Below, in pieces: positions 1 to 8,353 of a stretch of 64,000 nucleotides of DNA. Each line of letters begins with the position of its first letter. Positions within the stretch are counted from its first letter, which is position 1. The translations under genes were made by a program, and so were the position numbers. A model generated the notes under the pieces. It saw only the letters and a list, made by a program, of their open reading frames with translations, was not told the origin of the DNA and made no database searches. This DNA is from Geodermatophilaceae bacterium URHB0062 (GTDB lineage: Bacteria; Actinomycetota; Actinomycetes; Mycobacteriales; Geodermatophilaceae): assembly GCA_000620185.1 (NCBI GenBank), contig KK211087.1:1-64000 (forward strand). Direction: 5' to 3'.

Positions 1-239
1 AGCTCCATGATGCGGTCCTCGACCTCGGCCGGGGTTCGGGTCGGGCTGGTGTGCGGGCGGCTGGACCGGTCGACCAACCCGGCCTCGCCTTCGTCCTCGA
101 AGCGGGTGATCCAGGTCCGCACGCATTTGCGCGAGATCCCCATCGCCGCGGCGATGTGCGCCTGCTTCCACCCGGCCTGGTTCCGTTCGACGATCAGCTT
201 GCGGCCGTGGACCGTGAGTCGGGCATTACCGTGGGACAC
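1..239 (-). CDS. IS481-family transposase, N-terminal part (3' end outside window)
   Basis: The minus-strand reading frame opens with GTG at 239, preceded by GGAGG at 245-249, and runs off the left edge, so only about 79 N-terminal residues are seen. They contain SHGNARLT, an IAAAMGISRKCVRTW helix-turn-helix and GLVDRSSRPH. This pattern is typical of the N-terminal HTH of IS481-type transposases, which bind the element ends; the DDE catalytic core would lie to the left of the window. Family assignment is fairly sure. Whether the copy is intact cannot be seen. Confidence 0.8.
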   Translation of the reverse strand, partial: MSHGNARLTVHGRKLIVERNQAGWKQAHIAAAMGISRKCVRTWITRFEDEGEAGLVDRSSRPHTSPTRTPAEVEDRIME

Positions 240-312
240 GAGAACCTCCGGGCGGATGTGGGCCTTAGACAAGCCACACCCCACTCGGAGGTTCTCCCGC
301 GTTCAAGCCCGA

Positions 313-342
313 CCGCCGTCACCAACGTCCTGGCCGGGTACA
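313..342. repeat. Putative terminal inverted repeat of the IS element
   Basis: Reading outward from the transposase start, the non-coding strand ends in TGTACCCGGCCAGGACG at 342, about 100 bp from the start codon. IS481 elements usually begin with TGT, so this is the likely element end. The other end is outside the window and the target duplication cannot be checked. Confidence 0.35.
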
Positions 343-438
343 CCTAGGGCCGTGTCGCCATGCCGGCTCCCGCCAGGACGGTGGGGGGAGCCGCGGCGGC
401 CGCGCCGCGACTCAGGACCCGGAGGAGGCTGAACGCCC

Positions 439-1437
439 GTGCGGGCCTGGGTCGTCGAGACGCCCGGACCGGTCGACAGCGGACCGCTGCGTCGCGTCGA
501 GCGGCCCGGGCCCGAGCCGGGCACCAGCCAGGTCCGCGTCCGCATCTCCTGCTGCGGCGTGTGCCGGACCGACCTGCACCTCGCCGAGGGCGATCTCCCG
601 CCGCGCCGCCCCGCAGTGACGCCGGGACACGAGATCGTGGGACACGTGGACGCCCTCGGGCCGGGTGCGCGGCGGTTCTCCCTCGGCGAACGCGTCGGCG
701 TCCCGTGGCTGGGCCGGACCGACGGGACGTGCCGGTACTGCCGGCGTGGGGACGAGAACCTGTGCACCCGTCCGCTCTTCACCGGCTGGGACGTCGACGG
801 CGGTTACGCCGACACCTGCCTGGTCGACGAGGGCTTCGCCTACCGCCTGCCTGAGGGCGTCTCCGACGAGCAGGCTGCGCCGCTGCTGTGCGCCGGGATC
901 ATCGGTTATCGGGCCCTGCTCTGCGCGGCAGTGCCACCCGGCGGGCGGCTGGGCATCTACGGCTTCGGCGGCAGCGCACACCTGACGGCACAGGTCGCCC
1001 TCGCCCAGGGCATGCGGGTGCACGTCTTCACGCGCGGGGAGCAGAACCGGCGGCTGGCGGGCGAACTCGGCGGCGACTCCGTCGGGGGAGCGGCCGATCC
1101 CTCACCCGAGCCTCTCGACGGCGCGATCCTGTTCGCGCCGGCCGGGGAGCTCGTGCCGGTCGCCCTGCGCGCCCTCGACCGCGGGGCCACCCTGGCCGTC
1201 GCGGGGATCTGGCTCTCCGACATCCCCTCACTGGTCTATGCCGACGAGTTGTTCGAGGAGCGGCGGCTCCGCAGCGTCACCGCCAACACCCGGGAGGACG
1301 GGGAGGAGTTCCTCCGCCTGGCCGACCGGCTCGGCGTGCGCGCCACGACGGTGGGCTACCCGATGGCCGACGCCGCCGTCGCGCTGGCCGATCTCGCGCA
1401 CGGCCGCTTCGGCGGCGCGGCGGTCCTGCACAACTGA
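439..1437 (+). CDS. Zinc-dependent alcohol dehydrogenase (CAD2/AdhA-like), 332 aa
   Basis: This is a medium-chain dehydrogenase that should oxidise alcohols or reduce aldehydes with NAD(P), in the cytoplasm. GVCRTDLH (C42) and PGHE (H64-E65) form the catalytic zinc site. The nucleotide-binding stretch YGFGGSAH lies near residue 175. The structural zinc loop reads TDGTCRYCRRGDENLC (94-109): the first of the four usual cysteines is Asp95. Family members normally have Cys-Gly here. GTG at 439 has GGAGGAGG about 10 nt upstream. Length is normal for this subgroup. The gene stands alone, followed by the stress protein gene. The substrate is unknown. Confidence 0.85.
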   Translation: MRAWVVETPGPVDSGPLRRVERPGPEPGTSQVRVRISCCGVCRTDLHLAEGDLPPRRPAVTPGHEIVGHVDALGPGARRFSLGERVGVPWLGRTDGTCRYCRRGDENLCTRPLFTGWDVDGGYADTCLVDEGFAYRLPEGVSDEQAAPLLCAGIIGYRALLCAAVPPGGRLGIYGFGGSAHLTAQVALAQGMRVHVFTRGEQNRRLAGELGGDSVGGAADPSPEPLDGAILFAPAGELVPVALRALDRGATLAVAGIWLSDIPSLVYADELFEERRLRSVTANTREDGEEFLRLADRLGVRATTVGYPMADAAVALADLAHGRFGGAAVLHN

Positions 1438-1576
1438 CCCGCGGCCGGCCCTCCGGTCCGGGACGAAGGTCCTGCCGTGCGGGACCTCGGGCCGCGTCCT
1501 CACCGGACCGCCAGGGCGAGGCTCGGGGAAGCGACCGGGAGCAACGCCGGCAGGACCAGGAAGAGGGACGACGGTG

Positions 1577-2551
1577 ATGACGGAACCCACCTCCACCCCG
1601 CCCACCACGGACGACGGCACGGAACGCGTGGTCGTGGGTGTGGACGGATCCACGCCGTCCCGGGCGGCCCTGATCTGGGGCCTCCGGGAGGCTGCGGCGA
1701 CCGGCGCCCGCGTGGAGGTCCTGAACGCCTACCCGATCGACGTCTACTGGACCGATCCCTTCCTGGTCGACACACGCCGCCTCACCGAGATCCGGACCGG
1801 CACCGAGGACCGCGCGCGGGAGTTCGTGGAAGAGGCGCGCTGTGATCCGGCCGTGGCGGCGATCGCCGGTGCCGCCGACGTGCCCGTCGAGGTCGTGGTG
1901 GCCGGTGGTGCGGCGGCGGGGCACCTGGTGGACCGTGCCCGTGGTGCCCGGACGCTGGTCGTCGGCAGCCGTGGTCGCGGCGCCGTCCGCAGCGCCCTGC
2001 TCGGATCGGTGGCCCTGCACTGCATCGCCCACGCGCCGTGTCCGGTCGTCGTCGTGCACGACGGGGTCGCGCGCCCTCCCGCCCGCGTGGTGGTCGGCCT
2101 GGACGACGCGGAGGCCTCGCGCGCCGTACTGGCGCGCGCGGCCCGCGAGGCGGAACGGCTGGACGCCGAGCTGGAGGTCGTGGCCGTCGCACCGATCGGC
2201 GACTTCTGGGGCTACACCTACGGCATCACCGCGACGCTCGCCGCCGAACTGCGGGAAGGGGCGCGGGAGGCGGCCCACGCGATCGTGGACGAGGTCCTGG
2301 GGGCCGAGCCTCGAGTCACGGTCCACGTCTTGGAGGGCTACCCGGGAGAGGTCCTCGTCGGCCGGGCCGACGGGGCCGCCCTGCTCGTCGTGGGCAGCCG
2401 GAGCCGGAGCACGCTCGCCGGCACCGTGCTGGGGTCGGTGGCCCTGCACTGCGCCCTCCGTGCCCCGTGCCCGGTCATGGTTGTGCATCCGCCGCCGGCA
2501 TCCGCGGCGGTTCAGGCCGACCTCTCGTCGGCTGCCCCGAGCCATGCGTGA
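1577..2551 (+). CDS. Universal stress protein, two UspA domains, 324 aa
   Basis: This is a tandem UspA protein of the kind common in actinobacteria, expected to bind ATP and act in stress or dormancy adaptation. Domain 1 (about 18-160) opens with VVVGVDGS and ends in GSRGRGAVRSALLGS, a perfect G-2X-G-9X-G(S/T) ATP motif. Domain 2 (about 165-305) opens with VVVGLDDAEAS and ends in GSRSRSTLAGTVLGS, where the second glycine is serine, so ATP binding there may be weak or absent. The start is the ATG directly after an in-frame GTG; AGAGGGACGACGG lies just before. A DUF6544-like gene follows 138 bp downstream on the same strand. Confidence 0.9.
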   Translation: MTEPTSTPPTTDDGTERVVVGVDGSTPSRAALIWGLREAAATGARVEVLNAYPIDVYWTDPFLVDTRRLTEIRTGTEDRAREFVEEARCDPAVAAIAGAADVPVEVVVAGGAAAGHLVDRARGARTLVVGSRGRGAVRSALLGSVALHCIAHAPCPVVVVHDGVARPPARVVVGLDDAEASRAVLARAAREAERLDAELEVVAVAPIGDFWGYTYGITATLAAELREGAREAAHAIVDEVLGAEPRVTVHVLEGYPGEVLVGRADGAALLVVGSRSRSTLAGTVLGSVALHCALRAPCPVMVVHPPPASAAVQADLSSAAPSHA

Positions 2552-2688
2552 CCGCCGCCGGAGGGCGCCCGTCATCCTCCTCTCCGCGAGGCTTTTCGAT
2601 CTCCTCGCCGCGTTCGCGGCCACCGGCCGGGGGCGCTGCGCGTTCTCGTTCGCTCCCGCCGCTCCGACCCGCGAGGACGAGGGGCCCG

Positions 2689-3513
2689 ATGACGACGTGT
2701 ACGCCTGAACGCGCTTCGACCGGTGCGCGGCCGCCCCGCGGTTTCCTCCGGACCGTGTCGGCCGCCGGATTGCCTCCGGCCGCCGCGGCCACCGCTCCGG
2801 TGACGGAGGCCGATCTCGCCGGGCTACCACGTTCCGCGGAGCGGTACCTGCGCGCCATGGGCGTCCTGGGCAGGCCCCGCACCTGGTCCCTGCAGGCCCG
2901 TTTCCGCGGGCGGTTCCGCCTCGGCCCCGACCGGCCGTGGATGCCGATGACGGCGTGGCAGTACAACTCGGCCGTCGAGGTGGCCCGCCTGTTCCGGATG
3001 CGGCTGATGGTCGCCGGCGTCGTGCCGATGTGGGGCTGGGACACCTACCGCGGCGGCACGGGGCGGATGCGCGGCAAGGTGCTGAACCTCGTGACCGTCG
3101 CCGACGGCTCCGGCCCCCAGTTCGACGCCAGCGAGCTGGTGACCTGGCTCGACGACGCCGTCCTGCTCGCCCCAGGCATGCTGCTGCACCCGCGCACCAC
3201 CTGGGACGACGGAGGCGCGGACAGCTTCCGCGTCTCGGTGACCGACGCCGAGCGCACGGTCACCGCGGACGTGTTCCTGGACGACCAGGCCCGACCGCGC
3301 GATGTCCGCACCGAGGACCGGTGGGCAGACCTGCCGGGAGGGCCGGTGCGGGCGCCGTGGACCACGCCGGTCCAGGGGTGGACCGTCGTCGGCGGGCTGC
3401 CCCGGATGACGGGCGGGGCAGCCGTCTGGCACCTGCCGGACGGGGACTTCCGGTACGGCGAACTGACCCTGACCGATCTCGTCCTCGACGTCCCTCCGGG
3501 GAGGCGGCCATGA
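2689..3513 (+). CDS. DUF6544/DUF6920-like protein, 274 aa
   Basis: No biochemical role is known for this family. Visible features are the PRSAERYLRAMG segment near residue 48, FRGRFRLGPDRPW near 70, a GTGRMRG turn and a C-terminal beta-rich half ending in PDGDFRYGELTLTDL. These match the order I associate with the DUF6544/DUF6920 group, probably a beta-barrel ligand-binding fold (inference). There is no signal peptide. The ATG at 2689 is the first start giving this architecture. The stop overlaps the next start by 4 bp (ATGA), so it is co-translated with the SRPBCC gene, suggesting a shared small-molecule role. Confidence 0.6.
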   Translation: MTTCTPERASTGARPPRGFLRTVSAAGLPPAAAATAPVTEADLAGLPRSAERYLRAMGVLGRPRTWSLQARFRGRFRLGPDRPWMPMTAWQYNSAVEVARLFRMRLMVAGVVPMWGWDTYRGGTGRMRGKVLNLVTVADGSGPQFDASELVTWLDDAVLLAPGMLLHPRTTWDDGGADSFRVSVTDAERTVTADVFLDDQARPRDVRTEDRWADLPGGPVRAPWTTPVQGWTVVGGLPRMTGGAAVWHLPDGDFRYGELTLTDLVLDVPPGRRP

Positions 3514-4154
3514 TGCGCGCGCTGTTGCTGGGGGCCGGGGCCGGCGCTGCTGGTCTGCAGCTCCTGCACGCCCGCCGGAACTGGGGAGCGACCCCGGAGG
3601 AGGCCGCCGCAGTTCTGCCCGGGGACGAGCTCGTGCCCGGGCCGGTCGACCAGAACACGCTCGCCGTTCCCGTGGACGCGCCCGCCGAGGACGTCTGGTC
3701 GTGGCTGGTGCAGATGGGCCACGGCCGCGGGGGCATGTACAGCTACGACTGGCTGGAGAACCTGATCGGCCTCGACATCCACACGACCGACGAGATCCGG
3801 GACGAGTGGCAGCATCTCGCCGTCGGCGACCGCATAGTGGTCGTCCCGGAGGGGTACGGCCCGATGTCCGCCGGCTACGCGTTCACCGTCGCCCGGGTAG
3901 ATCGTCCACGAGCTCTCGTGCTCCGGCAGGCCCCGCCGGAGCATCCCTGGAACGGGGTGTGGTCCTTCCACGTCCGGCCCGTCTCCGAGGGGCGGTGCCG
4001 GTTGCTCGCCCGCTCTCGCACCGAGGCCCCGTCGCAGCCCGGCCTGCGCATCGCGACCCGGGTCGGCGAGCCGGTGACGCTGGTGATGACCCGTCGGATG
4101 CTGCACGGGATCAAGGAGCACGCGGAGCGGGGAACCCGAGCAGCTCGGTCGTGA
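3510..4154 (+). CDS. SRPBCC/START-like protein, 214 aa
   Basis: This looks like a helix-grip ligand-binding protein. After a hydrophobic N-terminus (ALLLGAGAGAAGLQLL, possibly a membrane anchor) comes a segment typical of SRPBCC proteins: VPVDAPAEDVWSWLVQMG near residues 53-70, GMYSYDWLENLIG, then VGDRIVVVPEG and a C-terminal helix with VTLVMTRRMLHGIKEHAE. The ATG at 3510 overlaps the upstream stop as ATGA, which fixes the start. The pair with the DUF6544-like protein suggests the two act together, possibly on a lipid or hydrophobic ligand; this is inference only. Confidence 0.7.
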   Translation: MMRALLLGAGAGAAGLQLLHARRNWGATPEEAAAVLPGDELVPGPVDQNTLAVPVDAPAEDVWSWLVQMGHGRGGMYSYDWLENLIGLDIHTTDEIRDEWQHLAVGDRIVVVPEGYGPMSAGYAFTVARVDRPRALVLRQAPPEHPWNGVWSFHVRPVSEGRCRLLARSRTEAPSQPGLRIATRVGEPVTLVMTRRMLHGIKEHAERGTRAARS

Positions 4155-4264
4155 GCGGCCTCGTCCGCCGGTCCAAGGCCCCACCCGGACGGGACTTCCG
4201 GCCCCGTCGCCGACCGGAGGGTCGCTGCAAACCTGGTGCCACGCACGCCGACGTCTGGAGAGTC

Positions 4265-4777
4265 ATGTCCGAGCCGCGCACCTCGCCGAACGGCCGTTCC
4301 GGTCCGGGAACCCTCGCCTTCGACCCGCCGGTCGAACGGGACGGCACCACCGTCATCACCGCCACCGACTCGCGGACGCACACGGCGGTCCGTGGCACGG
4401 GGGAGGAGCCGGACAGCCGCGGCTTCGACGCCCGGATGTCCGGCAACAGGGCGCTCGGCGCCTTCGTGCTGCGCAACGGGAAGGTGCGCTGGCGCCCGGC
4501 GGTCGACGTCACCAAGGTGATCACGACGGCGGAGGTGATCGTGGGTGGCGTGCTCGTCGCCCGGCAGCTCGCCGGTCGCCCGAGCGGCGCGAAGGCTCTG
4601 GTCACGATGGGTCCGGGCGGATGGGTCAGCATGAAGGGCGGGGCCATGTCGGTCCGCCCGGCGAATCGCGCGTGGATCCCGCGGCGTCGTCCGGCCGCCA
4701 CACCCGCGGCCGCACGACGCCGTCCGTGGTGGGCCCGCCTGCTGTCCGCAAAGGCGCTCAACGCCCTGGTCGGCTGA
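4265..4777 (+). CDS. GerW/YtfJ-like protein, 170 aa
   Basis: The product resembles the GerW (YtfJ) sporulation protein group. The N-terminal part has VERDGTTVITATDSR, and the middle has LGAFVLRNGKVRWRPAVDV followed by a hydrophobic stretch with VIVGGVLVAR, the same order as GerW proteins (an alternating beta domain, then V-x-W-x-P-x-x-D and a hydrophobic helix). The C-terminus is basic and arginine-rich (IPRRRPAATP), which GerW proteins do not usually carry. GGAGAGTC lies just before the ATG. In actinobacteria these proteins also occur in non-sporulating species, so no sporulation role is claimed. Confidence 0.45.
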   Translation: MSEPRTSPNGRSGPGTLAFDPPVERDGTTVITATDSRTHTAVRGTGEEPDSRGFDARMSGNRALGAFVLRNGKVRWRPAVDVTKVITTAEVIVGGVLVARQLAGRPSGAKALVTMGPGGWVSMKGGAMSVRPANRAWIPRRRPAATPAAARRRPWWARLLSAKALNALVG

Positions 4778-4792
4778 CGGCGCTGACAGTCG

Positions 4793-5512
4793 TCACGCGC
4801 CGTCCGTGGGATCGACCCCTCCGACGGTGCCTCGGGACGACAGCAGCGCGAACCGGGCGAACAGCTCCTCCGCGTACCAGCCCTCGACGCCGGTGCGACG
4901 CACCACGTCGACGTGCTCCGGGCGTCCATAGGCGAAGTCGTTCAGCGCCGCCGCCGACCGCCAGAGGCTGAACGTGCCCTGCAGGCCCAGGGGCGCTTCC
5001 CCGATCCCCAGCGCGAGGAACAAGCCGGAGACCCGGTGCAGGTCGGCCGACACCGGAGGCACCGCGCGCCAGAAGCGGCGTGCGCGCCAGGGGACCAGTC
5101 GGGCACGGGTGAGCGCAGCGACGGGTCCGTCCCACGGCGTCGGGACCGGCGAGCCGAAGGGTTCCTCGCGCGACCACCGCCCTCGGGACGCCAGAGGGCG
5201 CAGGCGGGCAGCCCATTCCTCATCGGCGATGCGCCGCCAGCCTGCGACGACGCGTCCGGCGTCGAAACGACCGGCAGCCGCCTCGTCGTCCCACACCGAC
5301 AGGAGAGCCCAGCGGCGAGGATCGGCGTCCCGCAGCGTGAACGTCCGGCCGGTGCCCGTGCCGAGCAGCTTCGCGAACCGCAGCCCGGGCTGCCGGCGGA
5401 GGCGGGCGCGGTCGGCGGCCATGTGCCCGAGAGCCTGCGGCACCGCGGTCGTCGGGACCCGCCACAGATGCATGCTCACCACGACGCTCGAGACGGCGGC
5501 GGTCGACGACAT
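4793..5512 (-). CDS. Spheroidene monooxygenase (CrtA)-like protein, 239 aa
   Basis: The protein has the features of the CrtA-like family: an N-terminal HLWRVPTTAVPQAL segment, LRFAKLLGTGTGRTF, then DPRRWALLSVWDDE and a C-terminal GTFSLWRSAAALNDFAYG with GWYAEELFARFALL. The fold is a heme-binding dimeric alpha/beta barrel; CrtA oxidises carotenoids in purple bacteria. In actinobacteria many members are found without carotenoid genes, and none are nearby here, so the substrate is open. The ATG at 5512 (GAGG about 9 nt upstream) is preferred over the ATG at 5521, which has the purine tract directly against it. Confidence 0.65.
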   Translation of the reverse strand: MSSTAAVSSVVVSMHLWRVPTTAVPQALGHMAADRARLRRQPGLRFAKLLGTGTGRTFTLRDADPRRWALLSVWDDEAAAGRFDAGRVVAGWRRIADEEWAARLRPLASRGRWSREEPFGSPVPTPWDGPVAALTRARLVPWRARRFWRAVPPVSADLHRVSGLFLALGIGEAPLGLQGTFSLWRSAAALNDFAYGRPEHVDVVRRTGVEGWYAEELFARFALLSSRGTVGGVDPTDGA

Positions 5513-5682
5513 GGATCGCATCCTCACGACCGAGCCGGGACGGGGGAAGCCGAGGAAGGGGCCGATCGGCCACCGGCACGAGGGACCAAGTACCCCAGCG
5601 GGCGTGCTCGGCCGGGGCGGAGAGTTTCCTCGGCACCCCGGGGGCCGCACAAGAACCCGATCCGGACGGAGGGAGGGATCAC

Positions 5683-6132
5683 GTGCTCGGCACCGATGTG
5701 TTCCGGCGGCTCGAGGTCCTCGAGGAGTCCGAGTGCCGCAGCCTCCTGACGACCGCCCCCATCGGCCGGCTCGCGTTCACCGAGGGCGCTCTCCCCGCCA
5801 TCCAGCCCGTGCACTTCGTCGTCCTCGACCACCAGATCATCATTCCGACGCGGATGGGCAGCAAGGTCGCGGCCGCCAGCCGGGGCGCCGTCGTCGCGTT
5901 CGAGGTCGACGAGTTCGACGCCGATGCGCGCACCGGCTGGGACGTCACGGTGATCGGCCCGTCCCGCGTGGTCGAGCACCCTGACGAGGTGCGAGCCCTG
6001 GACAGGCTGGGCGTCCGGGCCTGGGCGCCCCCTGACGTCCCCTGCTACGTCGCGGTGCAGATGTCGATCGTCCGCGGGCGTCGCCTGGTCCCCGGAGTTC
6101 GTTCGGACGCCGGGACCAGCGGCCCACGCTGA
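5683..6132 (+). CDS. Pyridoxamine 5'-phosphate oxidase-fold protein, 149 aa
   Basis: This is a small split-barrel flavoprotein-like protein. It shows the usual N-terminal LEESECRSLLTTAPIGRLAF segment, PAIQPVHFVVLDHQIIIPT, then VAFEVDEFD and WDVTVIGPSRVV. Such stand-alone proteins bind FMN or F420 and reduce small substrates, but specificity cannot be read from sequence. The GTG at 5683 has GGGAGGGATC a few bases upstream. It is divergent from the CrtA-like gene. Confidence 0.8.
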   Translation: MLGTDVFRRLEVLEESECRSLLTTAPIGRLAFTEGALPAIQPVHFVVLDHQIIIPTRMGSKVAAASRGAVVAFEVDEFDADARTGWDVTVIGPSRVVEHPDEVRALDRLGVRAWAPPDVPCYVAVQMSIVRGRRLVPGVRSDAGTSGPR

Positions 6133-6187
6133 GCAGGACGACGGCGTCCTCGTCGGGGTGCAGGCTGTGCCGACGGCCGGGCGCGGA

Positions 6188-6697
6188 TCAGACCAGCACG
6201 CGGCGGCCGTGCTCCCGATCCGCGGCCTCGGCGGCGAGCAGGATCCGGCGGGCCGGGCGGTAGCGCCCCTCGCGCAAGGTGCGCGCCTTGTCCGGATCGA
6301 TCGCGGCCAGCGCGGCGGCCGCGTCCAGATTGTGCTTGTTGTCGACCAGCTTCACCAGGCGGCCGAGCGGGTGGGCGGCCGCCCGGCGGATGTATCCGGA
6401 GATGTATGCCTCGCCCGGCCGACGGGTGACGGCGTCGATGGCCTCCACGACGGTCTCGGGTACGCCGAGGGCCCGCAGTCGGTCCACGTCGTAGCGGCGG
6501 TCGGGTTCGGGGAGGTCGCGGGTGTCCTCGACGATGTCGTGCAGGGCGCCGGCCATCTCGGCGAGCGGTCCGAACGGGCGCAGCGCCTCGGCGATCGGCC
6601 TCAGGTGGGCCAGGTAGTAGTCGCGGCCCTGCTTGTCCACCTGTCCCTCGTGCGCCTGCAGGGCGAGCAGGTGCGCGTCGGGAACGGTGAACGCCAC
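6188..6697 (-). CDS. Single-domain RelA/SpoT-type HD hydrolase (MESH1-like), 169 aa
   Basis: This is an HD-domain metallohydrolase of the (p)ppGpp hydrolase type without synthetase or TGS domains. Ligands lie in the expected order: H16 in AHEGQ, H31 in YYLAHLRPIA, H53-D54 in GALHDIVEDT and D119 in VKLVDNKHN. The ED pair (57-58) characteristic of the SpoT hydrolase site is present. A role in removing alarmones, or a related phosphohydrolase activity as in MESH1, is likely but unproven. The GTG at 6697 gives a start only about 15 residues before the first ligand, as usual for this group. It is followed on the same strand by nothing related. Confidence 0.75.
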   Translation of the reverse strand: MAFTVPDAHLLALQAHEGQVDKQGRDYYLAHLRPIAEALRPFGPLAEMAGALHDIVEDTRDLPEPDRRYDVDRLRALGVPETVVEAIDAVTRRPGEAYISGYIRRAAAHPLGRLVKLVDNKHNLDAAAALAAIDPDKARTLREGRYRPARRILLAAEAADREHGRRVLV

Positions 6698-6753
6698 GAC
6701 CCGAGGCTAGGCACGGTTGCGACGGCAGGCGGCCCAACGGCCGAACGGCGTGG

Positions 6754-8277
6754 TCACAGCGGTCGCGCCATCGTGCCGGTCCGGACGAATCGGTCGTGCC
6801 AGCCGAGCGCCTCGTCGAGCAGGTGCGGCGTGTGCCGGCCGTAGGCACCCTGCTGGGCGCGCTCGACGTAGTCGTCGAGCAGTGGCCGGTAGTCCGGGTG
6901 CGCGCAGTTGTCGATGACCACCCGGGCGCGCTTGCGGGGCGCCAGGCCGCGCAGGTCGGCCAGGCCCTGCTCGGTGACGACGACGTGCACGTCGTGCTCG
7001 GTGTGGTCGACGTGCGACACCATCGGCACGATGCTCGAGATCGCGCCGCCCTTGGCCGTCGACGGCGTGACGAAGAATGAGACGTAGGCGTTGCGGGCGA
7101 AGTCGCCGGAGCCCCCGATGCCGTTCTGGATGCGGCTCCCCATCAGGTGCGTGGAGTTGATGTTGCCGTAGATGTCCGCCTCGATGGCGCCGTTCATGGC
7201 CAGGACGCCGAGCCGGCGGATCAGCTCCGGATGGTTGCTCATCTCCTGGGGGCGCAGCACGATCCGGTCGTGGTACTCGCGCGCCACCTCGTTGAGGTGG
7301 GCGGCCTCCTCCGGGCTCAGCGAGAAGGCGGTGGCCGACGCGACGGTCATCCGACCGGACCGGAGCAGGGACAGCATGCCGTCCTGGATCACCTCGGTGT
7401 AGGCCGTGAGGTTCTCGAACGGTGAGTTCTCGAGCTCCGCGAGGACGGCGTTGGCGACGTTGCCCACCCCCGACTGGAGCGGGAGGAGGTCCCGGGGGAT
7501 CCGGCCCCGCCGCACCTCGTGCTCGAGGAACTCGATGATGTGGCCGGCGATCCGCACCGAGGCGTCGTCGGGCTCCTTGAACCCGGTGTTGCGGTCGGGT
7601 GCGTCGGTCTCGACGACGGCGACCACCTTGTCCGGCGGGCAGCGCAGGTAGGGCACGCCGATGCGGTCCCCGGGCCGGGTCAGCGGGATGGGACGCCGGT
7701 CAGGCGGCAGGGCAGTGCCGTAGTAGATGTCGTGCATGCCCTCGAGGGCCTCGCTCTGCCACGTGTTGACCTCGAGGATCACGGCGTCGGCGACGTCGAT
7801 CCAGGTCTTGTTGTTGCCGACGGACGACGACGGGATCAGCTCGCCGTCGGCGGTGATGCCGCTGACCTCGACGAGCGCGACGTCGAGGTGGCCGAGGAAG
7901 CCCTCCCACACCATCTGGGCGACGTGCGACAGGTGCACGTCGATGTACTCCATCGTCCCGGCGTTGATCTTCTCCCGGCTGACCGGATCGGACTGGTAGG
8001 GCAGCCGCAGCTCGATCCCGTCGGCGGCGGCCAGGGCGCCGTCCAGCTCCGGAGCGGTGGACGCGCCCGTCCACACGTTGATCCGGAAGCCGGCCCCGGC
8101 CGCGTTGGCCTCGCCGATGCGGCGCGCGAGCGCCAGCGGGACCTCCTTGGGATAACCGGCCCCGGTGAAGCCGCTCATGCCGACCGTTGTCCCGGGCCCG
8201 ATCATGGCCGCCGCCGCCTCGGCCGGGACGATCTTCCGCCGCAGGCCCGCGTGCTGGATGCGTCCACCGGTCGTCAT
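6754..8277 (-). CDS. Acetyl-CoA hydrolase / succinate-CoA:carboxylate CoA-transferase family, 507 aa
   Basis: This family I CoA-transferase exchanges CoA between acyl-CoA and carboxylates such as acetate and succinate. PGTTVGMSGFTGAGYPK near 28-44, SSSVGNNKTW near 150-160 and YTEVIQDG with catalytic Glu295 match the AarC/Cat1 type; GNINSTHLMGSRIQNGIGG is the glycine-rich CoA loop. Length fits the family. The ATG at 8277 follows GGGGTGAGCGGC. It is divergent from the crotonase-SDR-RidA operon, sharing a 219-bp promoter region with a large imperfect palindrome, so it probably belongs to the same aromatic-acid regulon, activating an acid or releasing one from its thioester. Confidence 0.85.
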   Translation of the reverse strand: MTTGGRIQHAGLRRKIVPAEAAAAMIGPGTTVGMSGFTGAGYPKEVPLALARRIGEANAAGAGFRINVWTGASTAPELDGALAAADGIELRLPYQSDPVSREKINAGTMEYIDVHLSHVAQMVWEGFLGHLDVALVEVSGITADGELIPSSSVGNNKTWIDVADAVILEVNTWQSEALEGMHDIYYGTALPPDRRPIPLTRPGDRIGVPYLRCPPDKVVAVVETDAPDRNTGFKEPDDASVRIAGHIIEFLEHEVRRGRIPRDLLPLQSGVGNVANAVLAELENSPFENLTAYTEVIQDGMLSLLRSGRMTVASATAFSLSPEEAAHLNEVAREYHDRIVLRPQEMSNHPELIRRLGVLAMNGAIEADIYGNINSTHLMGSRIQNGIGGSGDFARNAYVSFFVTPSTAKGGAISSIVPMVSHVDHTEHDVHVVVTEQGLADLRGLAPRKRARVVIDNCAHPDYRPLLDDYVERAQQGAYGRHTPHLLDEALGWHDRFVRTGTMARPL

Positions 8278-8353
8278 GCCGCTCACCCCCTGAGGCGCCG
8301 GCGGGGAACCCCCTCGCCACGCCACACCTGCGAGCGACTACCCGGACGGCCGC

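Noticed and set aside
7-432. Plus-strand frames over the IS end
   Set aside because: Arginine/serine-rich shadow of the minus-strand transposase; the minus frame has a clear HTH and a ribosome-binding site.
1438-1576. Nested inverted repeats (GCGGCC/GGCCGC and AGGTCC/GGACCT) as a terminator
   Set aside because: Short arms with large loops are expected by chance at this GC content.
4793-5512. Carotenoid biosynthesis locus
   Set aside because: Only a CrtA-like protein; no crtB, crtI or related genes nearby.
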